A DNA stretch of 6,642 nucleotides. Source: an uncultured Parabacteroides sp. (GTDB taxonomy: Bacteria; Bacteroidota; Bacteroidia; Bacteroidales; Tannerellaceae). Below the pieces are notes generated by a model. That model was not told the origin of the DNA and ran no database searches. It was given only the letters and a program-made list of their open reading frames with translations. Within the stretch, counting starts at the first letter, position 1. Each line of letters starts with the position of its first letter. Shown one piece after another: positions 1-6,417 of the stretch. The position numbers and the translations under genes were made by a program. The stretch is from the NCBI GenBank assembly GCA_947074335.1, contig CAMTPG010000152.1, positions 1-6,642 on the forward strand, in the 5' to 3' direction.

Positions 1-1102
1 AACAGGCAATGGCACGCTCTTCCAGCAATTCGAGGAATGCAAATTCGGCTTCACGATCTTTCTCTTTGGCCAACTCACGAGCCAGCTCTTTCAGTACAAC
101 AGCGCGCGGATCTGATATGGTGTAAACTGCATGACCGATGCCATAAATAAGCCCAGTTTTATTATAAACCTCTTTATTTAACATGCGCCCAAAATAGGTA
201 TCTATCTCGTCGGTATTATTCCAGTCTTTAATCTGCTCTTTCAGATGATTAAACATATCTACTACCTGAATATTGGCTCCGCCGTGAAGCGGTCCTTTCA
301 GTGAACCGATGCCGGCAGCTATCGATGAATAGGTATCTGTACCGGTAGAGCTGGTAACACGCACGGTAAATGTTGAATTATTACCGCCGCCATGTTCGGC
401 CTGCAGCACAAGCAGTAAATCGAGTGTACGGGCTTCCAGCTCCGTAAAATCGCGTTTCAGCATATGCAGAAAATTCTCGGCCAGTGAGAGATTTTCGTGA
501 GGGTGACGTATATGTAATGATCTTCCGCGCTGGCTGTGTCTGAAAATATTAAAGGCATAGGCGATGATAGTCGGGAATTTGGAAATAAGTTCGATCGACT
601 GCCGCATCAGATTATCGCGGGTGGTATCATCAGGATTATCATCGAATGTATACATTTCCAATACACTTCGGGCCAGGATATTCATGATATTCTGACCTTC
701 AAGATCGAGAATATTCATTTTGGTTTTTTGTTCGAGCGGCATATGATCGAAGATCAACTGTCTGAAACCGGCCAAATCCTCTTTGTCAGGCAGCTTACCC
801 GACAATAATAAATAGGCTACTTCTTCGAAACCAAATCGTTTTTCGGCAATTAAACTACGGGCTATATCTTCCACATCGTAACCCCGATAAAACAATTTTC
901 CCGGAATAGGCTGCAACCCTCCTCCCTCAATACGCTCGTATCCAACCACATTTCCTATTCTTGTAAGACCCACCAAGACTCCTGTTCCGTCTTCATTGCG
1001 TAAACCGCGTTTTACGTTAAATTGCTGAAACAGATTGATGTCAATCTTACAAGCTTCGCGCGAAGCATCCGAGAGTTTATAAATAATATACTCTTTTTTC
1101 AT
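1..1102 (-). CDS. gltA: Citrate synthase (citrate/2-methylcitrate synthase family), 3' end cut by window edge
   Basis: Condenses acetyl-CoA (or propionyl-CoA in methylcitrate members) with oxaloacetate as the entry step of the TCA cycle in the cytoplasm. The leftward frame is open from ATG at 1102-1100 to the window edge, giving 367 residues without a stop. Recognisable blocks are GKLFYRGYDVEDIA (about 68-81), QAEHGGGNNSTFTVRV (His237), KGPLHGGAN (His273) and GIGHAVY (His324). These match the conserved histidine motifs of the family, His273 and His324 corresponding to the oxaloacetate/acetyl-CoA catalytic histidines. The catalytic aspartate and C-terminus lie outside the window; family members of this type are about 440-450 residues, so roughly 80 are missing. 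The N-terminus starts about 65 residues before the FYRGYD motif, as in Bacteroidota forms. It follows the lipoprotein gene on the same strand after a 113-bp gap. Citrate versus 2-methylcitrate preference cannot be settled here. Confidence 0.95.
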   Translation of the reverse strand, partial: MKKEYIIYKLSDASREACKIDINLFQQFNVKRGLRNEDGTGVLVGLTRIGNVVGYERIEGGGLQPIPGKLFYRGYDVEDIARSLIAEKRFGFEEVAYLLLSGKLPDKEDLAGFRQLIFDHMPLEQKTKMNILDLEGQNIMNILARSVLEMYTFDDNPDDTTRDNLMRQSIELISKFPTIIAYAFNIFRHSQRGRSLHIRHPHENLSLAENFLHMLKRDFTELEARTLDLLLVLQAEHGGGNNSTFTVRVTSSTGTDTYSSIAAGIGSLKGPLHGGANIQVVDMFNHLKEQIKDWNNTDEIDTYFGRMLNKEVYNKTGLIYGIGHAVYTISDPRAVVLKELARELAKEKDREAEFAFLELLEERAIAC

Positions 1103-1215
1103 ACTCAATGATTCTTATTTGATAATTATATAATGATTACGGATATACCTGAGGGCTTAAACAATACATTTCCGTTAAGTGCAAAATACACTTGATAGAA
1201 ATTATAAAACAACGA

Positions 1216-1893
1216 TTAGTCGGCTGTAACCGAAACCGATTTATAGGTGCCATACGAAACATTTATCTGTCCGCCGGCAGTGCTCTGACTATCCTGCAGG
1301 GCCAGTTTCTTAACACGTGTTATATATAAGGTAACTGTTTGCCCGGCAGTTACATTTGATGTATTCAGATTGAGATTGATGAAGCGGGCACCTTGCGTAC
1401 TGGTATTTGTGGTATAAGTACCTCCTTTATATTCCAGATGAGCTTCCACATATTCGTCGGCACCTACAGGATCGCCAACCCAATATATCGTACTAAAATA
1501 TTCACTCACTGATGTTAATGTATCAGGAATTGTAATTGGCGAAACATCCGAAATAGAGGCAGAATTAACAAACGTCATATCCTCATATCGTATAAATGTA
1601 AATGTAACAGGTACTAATCCGTCTACTTGTTCCAGATACATATAAGGCAATTGTCCGGTAAATTCGGGCTGTTTGTTGTTAAACAAAACATCGCCATCGC
1701 CAAAACGCAACGGAATGCCCTGCGCATTTATCTTCCTGAAATTGGCCGACATGCGGGTGGTATTGGCCGTAATATCATAAAAAATGCCGTAATCCTGATT
1801 CACGGGAACAGAGGGGTCGAGTTGCTCGCCCTGACTGCACGAACTTAAAAAACCAATGGCTGCGACACAGGCATAAAAAAGAATCTTTTTCAT
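1216..1893 (-). CDS. Beta-rich lipoprotein of unknown function (225 aa)
   Basis: I do not recognise a named family. The N-terminus is a lipoprotein signal: Lys2-Lys3, a hydrophobic stretch from about 4 to 16, then lipobox LSSC with Cys19 as the expected lipidated residue. The mature start, CSQGEQLD, has one acidic residue close to the cysteine, so surface export is possible but not clearly signalled. The rest has alternating hydrophobic and polar residues, many Thr/Ser/Val/Tyr and almost no predicted helix, suggesting one or two beta-sandwich domains: about 35-125 (containing TTRMSANFR and FGDGDVLFNN) and about 135-225 (IYWVGDPVGADEYVEAHLEYKG, then VTLYITRVKKLALQ). No catalytic motif is visible. 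It is divergent from fhs and lies upstream of gltA on the same strand. Start chosen because the ATG at 1893 gives an intact signal peptide and lies about 28 nt after the predicted transcription start. Coding status is secure; function is not. Confidence 0.9.
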   Translation of the reverse strand: MKKILFYACVAAIGFLSSCSQGEQLDPSVPVNQDYGIFYDITANTTRMSANFRKINAQGIPLRFGDGDVLFNNKQPEFTGQLPYMYLEQVDGLVPVTFTFIRYEDMTFVNSASISDVSPITIPDTLTSVSEYFSTIYWVGDPVGADEYVEAHLEYKGGTYTTNTSTQGARFINLNLNTSNVTAGQTVTLYITRVKKLALQDSQSTAGGQINVSYGTYKSVSVTAD

Positions 1894-1928
1894 ATTGCTT
1901 ATTTTTAGTATTATCTTTTCTTTTATAA

Positions 1929-1936
1929 CAAAATTA
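1929..1936 (-). promoter_or_regulatory. -7 promoter box for the 225-aa lipoprotein gene
   Basis: The minus strand reads TAATTTTG, an exact match to the Bacteroidota -7 consensus TAnnTTTG. No good -33 TTTG sits 19-21 bp upstream; the sequence there reads roughly GTTAAAG. The predicted start of transcription is near 1922, leaving an A-rich leader of about 28 nt before the ATG and no Shine-Dalgarno sequence, which is normal for this phylum. Confidence 0.5.
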
Positions 1937-1993
1937 GGGGGAAATGTTTTTCCGCTTTAACGTTTTATCAGAGATTACAGTCCGAACGGCTAT

Positions 1994-2024
1994 TTTGGGA
2001 TGTGATAAATTATCACTATTTTTG
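1994..2024 (+). promoter_or_regulatory. fhs promoter (-33 and -7 boxes)
   Basis: TTTG at 1994-1997 and TATTTTTG at 2017-2024 match the Bacteroidota -33 (TTTG) and -7 (TAnnTTTG) elements with a 19-bp spacer, the usual spacing. Transcription should begin near 2031, about 22 nt before the fhs ATG. This places the upstream in-frame GTG at 2002 outside the transcript and supports the start at 2053. Confidence 0.7.
2002..2016. promoter_or_regulatory. Perfect 15-bp palindrome in the fhs promoter spacer (candidate operator)
   Basis: GTGATAA-A-TTATCAC is a perfect inverted repeat with a one-base centre. It fills most of the spacer between the -33 and -7 boxes and directly abuts the -7 box, a position where a bound dimer would block RNA polymerase. 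It resembles the GTGA...TCAC pattern of Crp/Fnr or Rex sites, but those have a 6-bp gap while this has 7, so the regulator family is not assigned. It could also act on the divergent lipoprotein gene, whose -7 box is about 65 bp away. Confidence 0.45.
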
Positions 2025-2052
2025 CCCTTTGACTCATACAAAACAATTGCAA

Positions 2053-3720
2053 ATGAAATCAGACATTGAAATTGCGAGAGAAGTCTCACTTCGAAAAATT
2101 AAAGAAATTGCTGCCGGACTGGGTATTCCGCGCGAAGAAGTTCAAAACTACGGCAGATATATTGCTAAAATTCCGCTCAACCTCATCGACGAGGAACAAA
2201 TTAAAAATCATAATCTCATCCTGGTAACAGCGATCACGCCGACAAAAGCCGGTATCGGCAAAACAACGGTTTCGATCGGGCTGGCACTCGGTTTAAACCG
2301 GATCGGCAAAAAAGCGATTGCTGCTTTGCGCGAACCATCGCTCGGTCCCTGCTTCGGCATGAAGGGCGGCGCGGCAGGCGGCGGTTATTCGCAGGTGTTG
2401 CCCATGGAGAATATCAACCTGCATTTTACAGGCGATTTTCATGCCATTACTTCGGCTCACAACATGATAACAGCCTTGCTGGATAATTACATTTATCAGA
2501 ATCGTTGTACATGCGAAGGGCTGAAAGAGATTAAATGGAAACGCGTGCTGGATGTGAACGATCGCAGTCTGCGTAATGTTGTTTCCGGACTTGGCGGTCC
2601 GCTGAACGGTGTTCCCACCGAAACCGGTTTTGATATCACGCCGGCTTCCGAAATCATGGCTATTCTTTGTCTGGCTTCTGATCTGGACGATCTGAAACGC
2701 CGCATCGGAAATATTCTGCTCGGATTCACTTACGATGATAAACCTTCCACGGTGAACGATCTGGGCGTAGCCGGAGCTATCACGGTTTTATTAAAAGATG
2801 CGTTGTTGCCTAATCTGGTGCAAACTACCGAACATACGGCAGCCTTTGTACATGGCGGTCCGTTTGCCAATATTGCACATGGCTGCAACTCGATTCTGGC
2901 TTCGAAACTGGCGCTCACTTACGGCGATTATGTAATTACCGAAGCCGGTTTTGGTGCTGATCTGGGTGCTGAGAAATTCTTCGATATTAAATGTCGTAAA
3001 TCAGGCCTTTCGCCCAAACTGACCATTATTGTAGCTACTTCGCAAAGTCTGAAACTGCATGGCGGTGTTCCCGAATCGGAAATCAAAGAGCAGAATCTGG
3101 AAGGCTTGCAACGCGGCTTTGCCAATCTCGATAAGCATGTGGAAAATATGAAACAGTTTGGTCAGGAGGTAATCGTAACATTCAACCGTTACGCCACCGA
3201 TACCGACGAAGAGATTGCACTGGTTGCCGAACATTGCAAAGAGATCGGCGTGGGCTTCTGTATGAATAATGTATTTGCCGAAGGCGGCAAAGGCGGCGAA
3301 GAGCTGGCAAAACTGGTAGTTGAAACCATCGAAAACAAACCATCGGCTCCGCTTAAATTTGCTTACGAAGATACTGATTCGGTACGCGAAAAGATCAAAA
3401 AAGTAAGCGAGAATCTGTATGGTGCAGCATCGGTTACTTACACTTCGCTGGCTGATAAGAAGATCCGTCAGATCGAAAGTCTGGGTATTTCGCATTATCC
3501 TATCTGTATTGCCAAAACGCAGTATTCGTTTTCATCGGATCCGAAAGCTTATGGCGTAACGAAGAATTTCGAACTGAAAGTGCGTGATGTTATCATCAAC
3601 AATGGCGCCGAAATGATCGTAGTTATTATGGGCGATATCATGCGTATGCCGGGATTACCAAAGGTTCCGCAAGCTACGCGCATTGATATTGTAGATGGAC
3701 AAATTGAAGGATTAAGCTAA
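2053..3720 (+). CDS. fhs: Formate-tetrahydrofolate ligase (10-formyl-THF synthetase)
   Basis: Joins formate to tetrahydrofolate using ATP, giving 10-formyl-tetrahydrofolate for purine synthesis, fMet-tRNA formylation and, after further steps, methylene-THF. It acts in the cytoplasm. With the ATG at 2053 the protein is 555 residues, the usual length for the family. Visible motifs are the ATP-binding loop TPTKAGIGKTT (62-72), the signature GMKGGAAGGGY (102-112) followed by MENINLHFTGDFHAI (118-132), VATSQSLKLHGG (327-338, a variant of the second family signature usually written VATIRALKxHGG) and the C-terminal MPGLPKVP. A longer frame begins with GTG at 2002, but that codon lies upstream of the predicted transcription start, and the extra residues look unlike the family N-terminus. 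No frameshift or missing block is seen. It is a single-gene unit with its own promoter, probably ended by the hairpin at 3854-3896. Confidence 0.97.
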   Translation: MKSDIEIAREVSLRKIKEIAAGLGIPREEVQNYGRYIAKIPLNLIDEEQIKNHNLILVTAITPTKAGIGKTTVSIGLALGLNRIGKKAIAALREPSLGPCFGMKGGAAGGGYSQVLPMENINLHFTGDFHAITSAHNMITALLDNYIYQNRCTCEGLKEIKWKRVLDVNDRSLRNVVSGLGGPLNGVPTETGFDITPASEIMAILCLASDLDDLKRRIGNILLGFTYDDKPSTVNDLGVAGAITVLLKDALLPNLVQTTEHTAAFVHGGPFANIAHGCNSILASKLALTYGDYVITEAGFGADLGAEKFFDIKCRKSGLSPKLTIIVATSQSLKLHGGVPESEIKEQNLEGLQRGFANLDKHVENMKQFGQEVIVTFNRYATDTDEEIALVAEHCKEIGVGFCMNNVFAEGGKGGEELAKLVVETIENKPSAPLKFAYEDTDSVREKIKKVSENLYGAASVTYTSLADKKIRQIESLGISHYPICIAKTQYSFSSDPKAYGVTKNFELKVRDVIINNGAEMIVVIMGDIMRMPGLPKVPQATRIDIVDGQIEGLS

Positions 3721-3740
3721 ATTATCTGCTTAAAATCCGA

Positions 3741-3798
3741 TAAAATAAAAGCTCATTATTCCCTATTGATTCGGTTGAATTAAACGGAATAATGAGCT
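3741..3798 (-). terminator. Rho-independent terminator of the leftward esterase transcript
   Basis: AGCTCATTATTCC (3750-3762) and GGAATAATGAGCT (3786-3798) form a perfect 13-bp stem. The 23-nt loop can itself fold (ATTC 3769-3772 with GAAT 3777-3780, GGTT loop). On the minus strand the stem is followed by TTTTATTTTA, a U-rich tract. Rightward the stem is followed by an A-rich stretch, so it should terminate only leftward transcripts, here the esterase message, about 155-200 nt after its stop codon. Confidence 0.75.
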
Positions 3799-3834
3799 AA
3801 AAAGTAAAAAACTGCCTGCTATCCTCCGGAATAG

Positions 3835-3888
3835 ACTGCAGTGAAATTATAGTTACACTGCAGTGCAATCCGAATTACACTGCAGTGT
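3835..3888. repeat. Three palindromes on a 22-bp period (ACTGCAGTG core)
   Basis: The nine-base core ACTGCAGTG begins at 3835, 3857 and 3879, exactly 22 bp apart. Each copy is self-complementary: ACTGCAGT in the first, CACTGCAGTG (3856-3865) in the second, and the 12-bp ACACTGCAGTGT (3877-3888) in the third. The linkers are partly conserved: the first two full 22-bp units differ at five positions and both end in TTAC. The second and third copies serve as arms of the terminator listed separately. Tandem duplication of a hairpin arm is the simplest origin; a multi-site protein-binding array is an alternative. Confidence 0.8.
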
Positions 3889-3896
3889 ATTTTTTT
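3854..3896 (+). terminator. Rho-independent terminator of fhs
   Basis: TACACTGCAGTG (3854-3865) pairs perfectly with CACTGCAGTGTA (3878-3889), a 12-bp stem with a 12-nt loop, followed directly by seven T residues (3890-3896). It is about 133 nt after the fhs stop codon, and no other U-tract hairpin is seen between them for this strand. Confidence 0.8.
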
Positions 3897-3952
3897 ATGC
3901 ATAAGTATGATTTTGCATACCCTGATTATCAACCCGTTGCAAAATCTCTCTT

Positions 3953-4762
3953 TTATTTGTTTTTATTGAAGAAATTATTGAAGAATAAAATCTGGTAATC
4001 GATCGCATTTTTCCAGTAATTCCCGTTGTGACCGCCCGGACGCACATAGTAATCATGATCGATTTTCCGTTCGGTTAGTCTTTTATGGAAATCCTCGTTT
4101 ACGTCGAAGAAGAAATCATCATATCCGCAGTCGATAATCAAAGCCAGATCACCGTTTTTGATATTCGGAATCTGATTGATTACGGTATGGGCATCCCAGA
4201 TTTCGGGGTTATCTTTCATTTCGCCCAACTGTTCGCTCATGTTCCAGTTTTTGGGAAACGGACGAATATCCAGTCCGCCGCTCATACTTCCGGCAGCACC
4301 GAATTTATCTTTATGCCGCATGGCAATCCACATCGCACCGTGCCCGCCCATGCTTAATCCGGCGATGGCGCGGTTTTTGGAATCTTTCCGTGTGGGATAA
4401 TTCGTATCTATATAATCCGTCAGCTCTTCAGACACAAAAGTCTCGTAGCGATAAGCAGGATCTTTCGGGCTATCCCAATACCAGCTGTTTTTACCGTCGG
4501 GACAAACAAAGATCACATCATCGCGGTCGGCTGTTGCCGCCAGTTCGGGTTTTAGCTCGAGCCATGATTTTGCATTGCCGCCATGACCGTGAAGCAGATA
4601 AATTACCGACTTCGGCGTATTCTGATTATCCGGAGAAATCACCACAACCTGAACCTCTTTATTCATACTGTTGCTTCTCACGGCAACCGTATCTGTTTTT
4701 GCCGCCTGTATTGTTCCGAATACACACAGCAAAATCAGCGATAAAGCAAATTTAATTTTCAT
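3953..4762 (-). CDS. Secreted alpha/beta-hydrolase esterase (putative esterase / CE1-like family)
   Basis: A serine esterase of the group that includes esterase D, feruloyl and acetyl-xylan esterases (Pfam 'putative esterase', PF00756). Residues 1-20 form a signal peptide (Lys2/Lys4, hydrophobic core, predicted cut after IQA), so the enzyme should act in the periplasm or outside. Visible motifs are YLLHGHGG (55-62, oxyanion-hole region), the nucleophile elbow GLSMGG with Ser137, IDCGYDD (210-216) likely supplying the acid residue, and GGHNGNYW with His245. At 269 residues it is a single-domain member. The ATG at 4762 gives a complete signal peptide. It starts 35 bp after the stop of the 118-residue lipoprotein gene and no promoter box is seen between them, so the two are probably co-transcribed. 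The natural substrate cannot be read from the sequence; plant or host polysaccharide esters would fit. An S-formylglutathione hydrolase role is unlikely because of the export signal. Confidence 0.9.
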   Translation of the reverse strand: MKIKFALSLILLCVFGTIQAAKTDTVAVRSNSMNKEVQVVVISPDNQNTPKSVIYLLHGHGGNAKSWLELKPELAATADRDDVIFVCPDGKNSWYWDSPKDPAYRYETFVSEELTDYIDTNYPTRKDSKNRAIAGLSMGGHGAMWIAMRHKDKFGAAGSMSGGLDIRPFPKNWNMSEQLGEMKDNPEIWDAHTVINQIPNIKNGDLALIIDCGYDDFFFDVNEDFHKRLTERKIDHDYYVRPGGHNGNYWKNAIDYQILFFNNFFNKNK

Positions 4763-4797
4763 AAAAACAGATTAGTAAAGTTTGTCAGAATGAATCA

Positions 4798-5154
4798 TTA
4801 TTTGTCTTTGATAATCGCATCCATGGTCTTTGTGCCCTCCTGAATAGCTTTATCCAGACTGTTTTTCAGATAGGTAGAACCATGCAGGGTGATGTATTGT
4901 GCTTTCAGTTTGGTGATTGTAAGCAACTCATCCGTATTCAGTTCTTTGCTGAATTTATCGTATTTCGGTCCGATATAGTCTTTGTATGTTTCATCGGCTT
5001 TCTGCCAGTCGGCTTCCGTATAACTCTTACAATCCTTCTGCACCTTTTCCACAAACTTACTAAAATCGTTTACATACGATTCTTTCGATTCACTACAGGA
5101 AATCATCACTATCATAGCTAATATTGCCAATAAAGATATAACCGTCTTGTTCAT
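4798..5154 (-). CDS. Small helical lipoprotein (118 aa), possibly DUF6565-like
   Basis: A complete small frame with a lipoprotein signal: MNK, a hydrophobic core from about 5 to 18, and lipobox MISC with Cys20 as the lipidated residue. The mature start CSESKESYVNDF carries two acidic residues close behind the cysteine. The remainder is rich in Lys, Asp, Glu and Tyr, with a helical pattern: SYVNDFSKFVEKVQKDCKSYTEADW, then spaced blocks ending KNSLDKAIQEGTKTMDAI. It resembles short lipoproteins common in Bacteroidales annotated as DUF6565, with paired 'F..FV' and 'Y...DW' patterns; this is from memory and not certain. It has one further cysteine, in KDCKSY, of unknown role. It is first in a likely two-gene unit with the esterase and is divergent from the serine hydrolase. 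Function unknown; an accessory or envelope-stress role is only a guess. Confidence 0.88.
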   Translation of the reverse strand: MNKTVISLLAILAMIVMISCSESKESYVNDFSKFVEKVQKDCKSYTEADWQKADETYKDYIGPKYDKFSKELNTDELLTITKLKAQYITLHGSTYLKNSLDKAIQEGTKTMDAIIKDK

Positions 5155-5181
5155 ATCGATAAAATTTTAAATATATATAAA

Positions 5182-5212
5182 CAAATGTACATGATAATTT
5201 TCTAATTTCACA
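5182..5212 (-). promoter_or_regulatory. Promoter of the lipoprotein-esterase unit
   Basis: The minus strand reads TACATTTG at 5189-5182, an exact match to TAnnTTTG. At the right distance upstream (5212-5209) it reads TGTG, one mismatch from the -33 TTTG. Transcription should begin near 5175, about 20 nt before the ATG at 5154, with an A/T-rich leader. Confidence 0.55.
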
Positions 5213-5251
5213 TCAGAGATATAAAAATATGCAATGTATTTTGGTTTTTCT

Positions 5252-5259
5252 TATCTTTG
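5252..5259 (+). promoter_or_regulatory. -7 promoter box for the serine hydrolase gene
   Basis: TATCTTTG is an exact match to TAnnTTTG. No clear TTTG lies 19-21 bp upstream; the nearby TTTTGG at 5240-5244 is too close. The predicted leader is about 36 nt to the ATG at 5302. The box faces away from the leftward promoter, the two -7 boxes being about 63 bp apart. Confidence 0.5.
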
Positions 5260-5301
5260 TATTTAACCTATTTTTATTTGTAACCTCTAAAATCTGTCTG
5301 T

Positions 5302-6417
5302 ATGAAACAAACATTAAAAAAACAGCTGACGCTATGCCTGTGCGGCGGTATCGCACTATTCGGATTTTGCGAACCATCACATGCTCACGATTTTACAACA
5401 TCACATGTTATCATCGAATCGGTTCAAAACAAAGCAACTCAGCTGCCGAGAAATACCGGTCAGGAAGTCTGGAATAATGCAATGCAGCGTTATCTGACGG
5501 CTGTTGATTCTGCCGGACAAAATATCCACAGCATTATGATTGTGAAAGACGGCGATGTAATGGCCGAAGCTTTTCTGAATGGCGGCGCTCCGGATGAGCC
5601 GCATATTCTGAATTCGGTAAGTAAAACTTTTACAGCTACTGCCGTGGGTTTTGCCGTGGCCGACGGATTGTTGTCGATCGATGACAAAGTGATCTCTTTT
5701 TTCCCCGATCAATTGCCCGAAACCATCAGTCCGAATCTGGCAGCCATGACAGTGAAAGATCTGCTCACCATGTCGTGCGGCCACGACACCGAACCGATCT
5801 CGTTTGTACGCAACCGCGACGAGTCGCTGAACTGGGTAAGCACTTTTCTGGCGCATCCGGTAGAGCATGAACCGGGCACTTTCTTTTTATACAACAGTCC
5901 GGGAACCTACATGCTCTCGGCCATTATCCAGCAAAAAACAGGAAAGAAACTGGTGGATTATCTGAATGAGAAACTGTTTATTCCGCTGGATATTGATTAT
6001 CCGCGCTGGGATGAAAGTCCGCAGGGCATCAACACCGGCGGCTGGGGTTTATACCTGAAGACGGAAGATCTGGCGAAAATGGGACAATTCCTGCTGCAAC
6101 AGGGAAACTGGAACGGCCAACAGTTGCTGCCGGCCTCGTGGATCAAAGAGGCAACGGCTTCGCAAATCGAATCGCTGCCTGCCGGCGTACGTCGCGAAAA
6201 CCTGACGATGCAAGCTGCCGACAGCGACTGGCTGCAGGGTTACGGTTATCAGATGTGGCGCTGCCGGCACAATGCCGTTCGTGCCGACGGAGCACGCGGT
6301 CAGTTCATTATTCTGCTGCCCGAAAATGATACGGTAATTGTTCTTACTGCCGAGCAGGATGATATGCAGGCCGAAATCAATCTGGTCTGGGATTATTTTC
6401 TGAATCCGGAGAGTTAA
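5302..6417 (+). CDS. Secreted serine hydrolase, beta-lactamase / class C family
   Basis: Member of the beta-lactamase-related serine hydrolases (PF00144), which includes class C beta-lactamases, D-peptidases, EstB-type esterases and 6-aminohexanoate-dimer hydrolases. Residues 1-28 form a signal peptide with a predicted cut after SHA, placing the enzyme in the periplasm. The SxxK motif is SVSK (Ser105, Lys108), inside HILNSVSKTFTATAVG. The second motif is FLYNSPGTYMLS with Tyr197, in the YNS form found in many esterase-like members rather than the classical YSN. MTVKDLLTMSCGHD (149-162), NTGGWGLYLKTEDLAKMG (244-261) and GARGQFIILLP (330-340) are further family blocks, the last replacing the KTG motif. 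Length of 371 fits a single catalytic domain. The substrate is unknown and true beta-lactamase activity should not be assumed. It is divergent from the lipoprotein-esterase unit. The ATG at 5302 is chosen because it gives a whole signal peptide. Confidence 0.92.
   Translation: MKQTLKKQLTLCLCGGIALFGFCEPSHAHDFTTSHVIIESVQNKATQLPRNTGQEVWNNAMQRYLTAVDSAGQNIHSIMIVKDGDVMAEAFLNGGAPDEPHILNSVSKTFTATAVGFAVADGLLSIDDKVISFFPDQLPETISPNLAAMTVKDLLTMSCGHDTEPISFVRNRDESLNWVSTFLAHPVEHEPGTFFLYNSPGTYMLSAIIQQKTGKKLVDYLNEKLFIPLDIDYPRWDESPQGINTGGWGLYLKTEDLAKMGQFLLQQGNWNGQQLLPASWIKEATASQIESLPAGVRRENLTMQAADSDWLQGYGYQMWRCRHNAVRADGARGQFIILLPENDTVIVLTAEQDDMQAEINLVWDYFLNPES

Noticed and set aside
536..808. A 90-codon plus-strand frame within the citrate synthase gene
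   Set aside because: The minus-strand citrate synthase reading is unambiguous across this stretch; the plus frame is a shadow.
3001..3495. A 164-codon open frame antisense to fhs
   Set aside because: It lies wholly inside the strongly conserved fhs coding region, has no recognisable motif or promoter, and its composition is what the opposite strand of a conserved gene yields.
3835..3888. A miniature CRISPR array
   Set aside because: Three 9-bp cores with 13-bp partly conserved linkers are far too short for repeats and spacers, no cas gene is present, and two copies form a terminator stem.
2053..4762. A formaldehyde/formate detoxification pair: an S-formylglutathione hydrolase-like esterase supplying formate to Fhs
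   Set aside because: The esterase has a clear signal peptide, is convergent with fhs rather than in its operon, and belongs to a broad family where most exported members act on carbohydrate or other esters.
5401..5868. A 155-codon open frame antisense to the serine hydrolase
   Set aside because: It overlaps the SxxK and neighbouring conserved blocks of the sense gene and shows no family features of its own.
5302..6417. An antibiotic-resistance beta-lactamase
   Set aside because: The family includes many esterases and peptidases. The YNS form of the second motif and lack of a KTG motif fit a non-lactamase serine hydrolase at least as well, and nothing around it suggests a resistance cassette.
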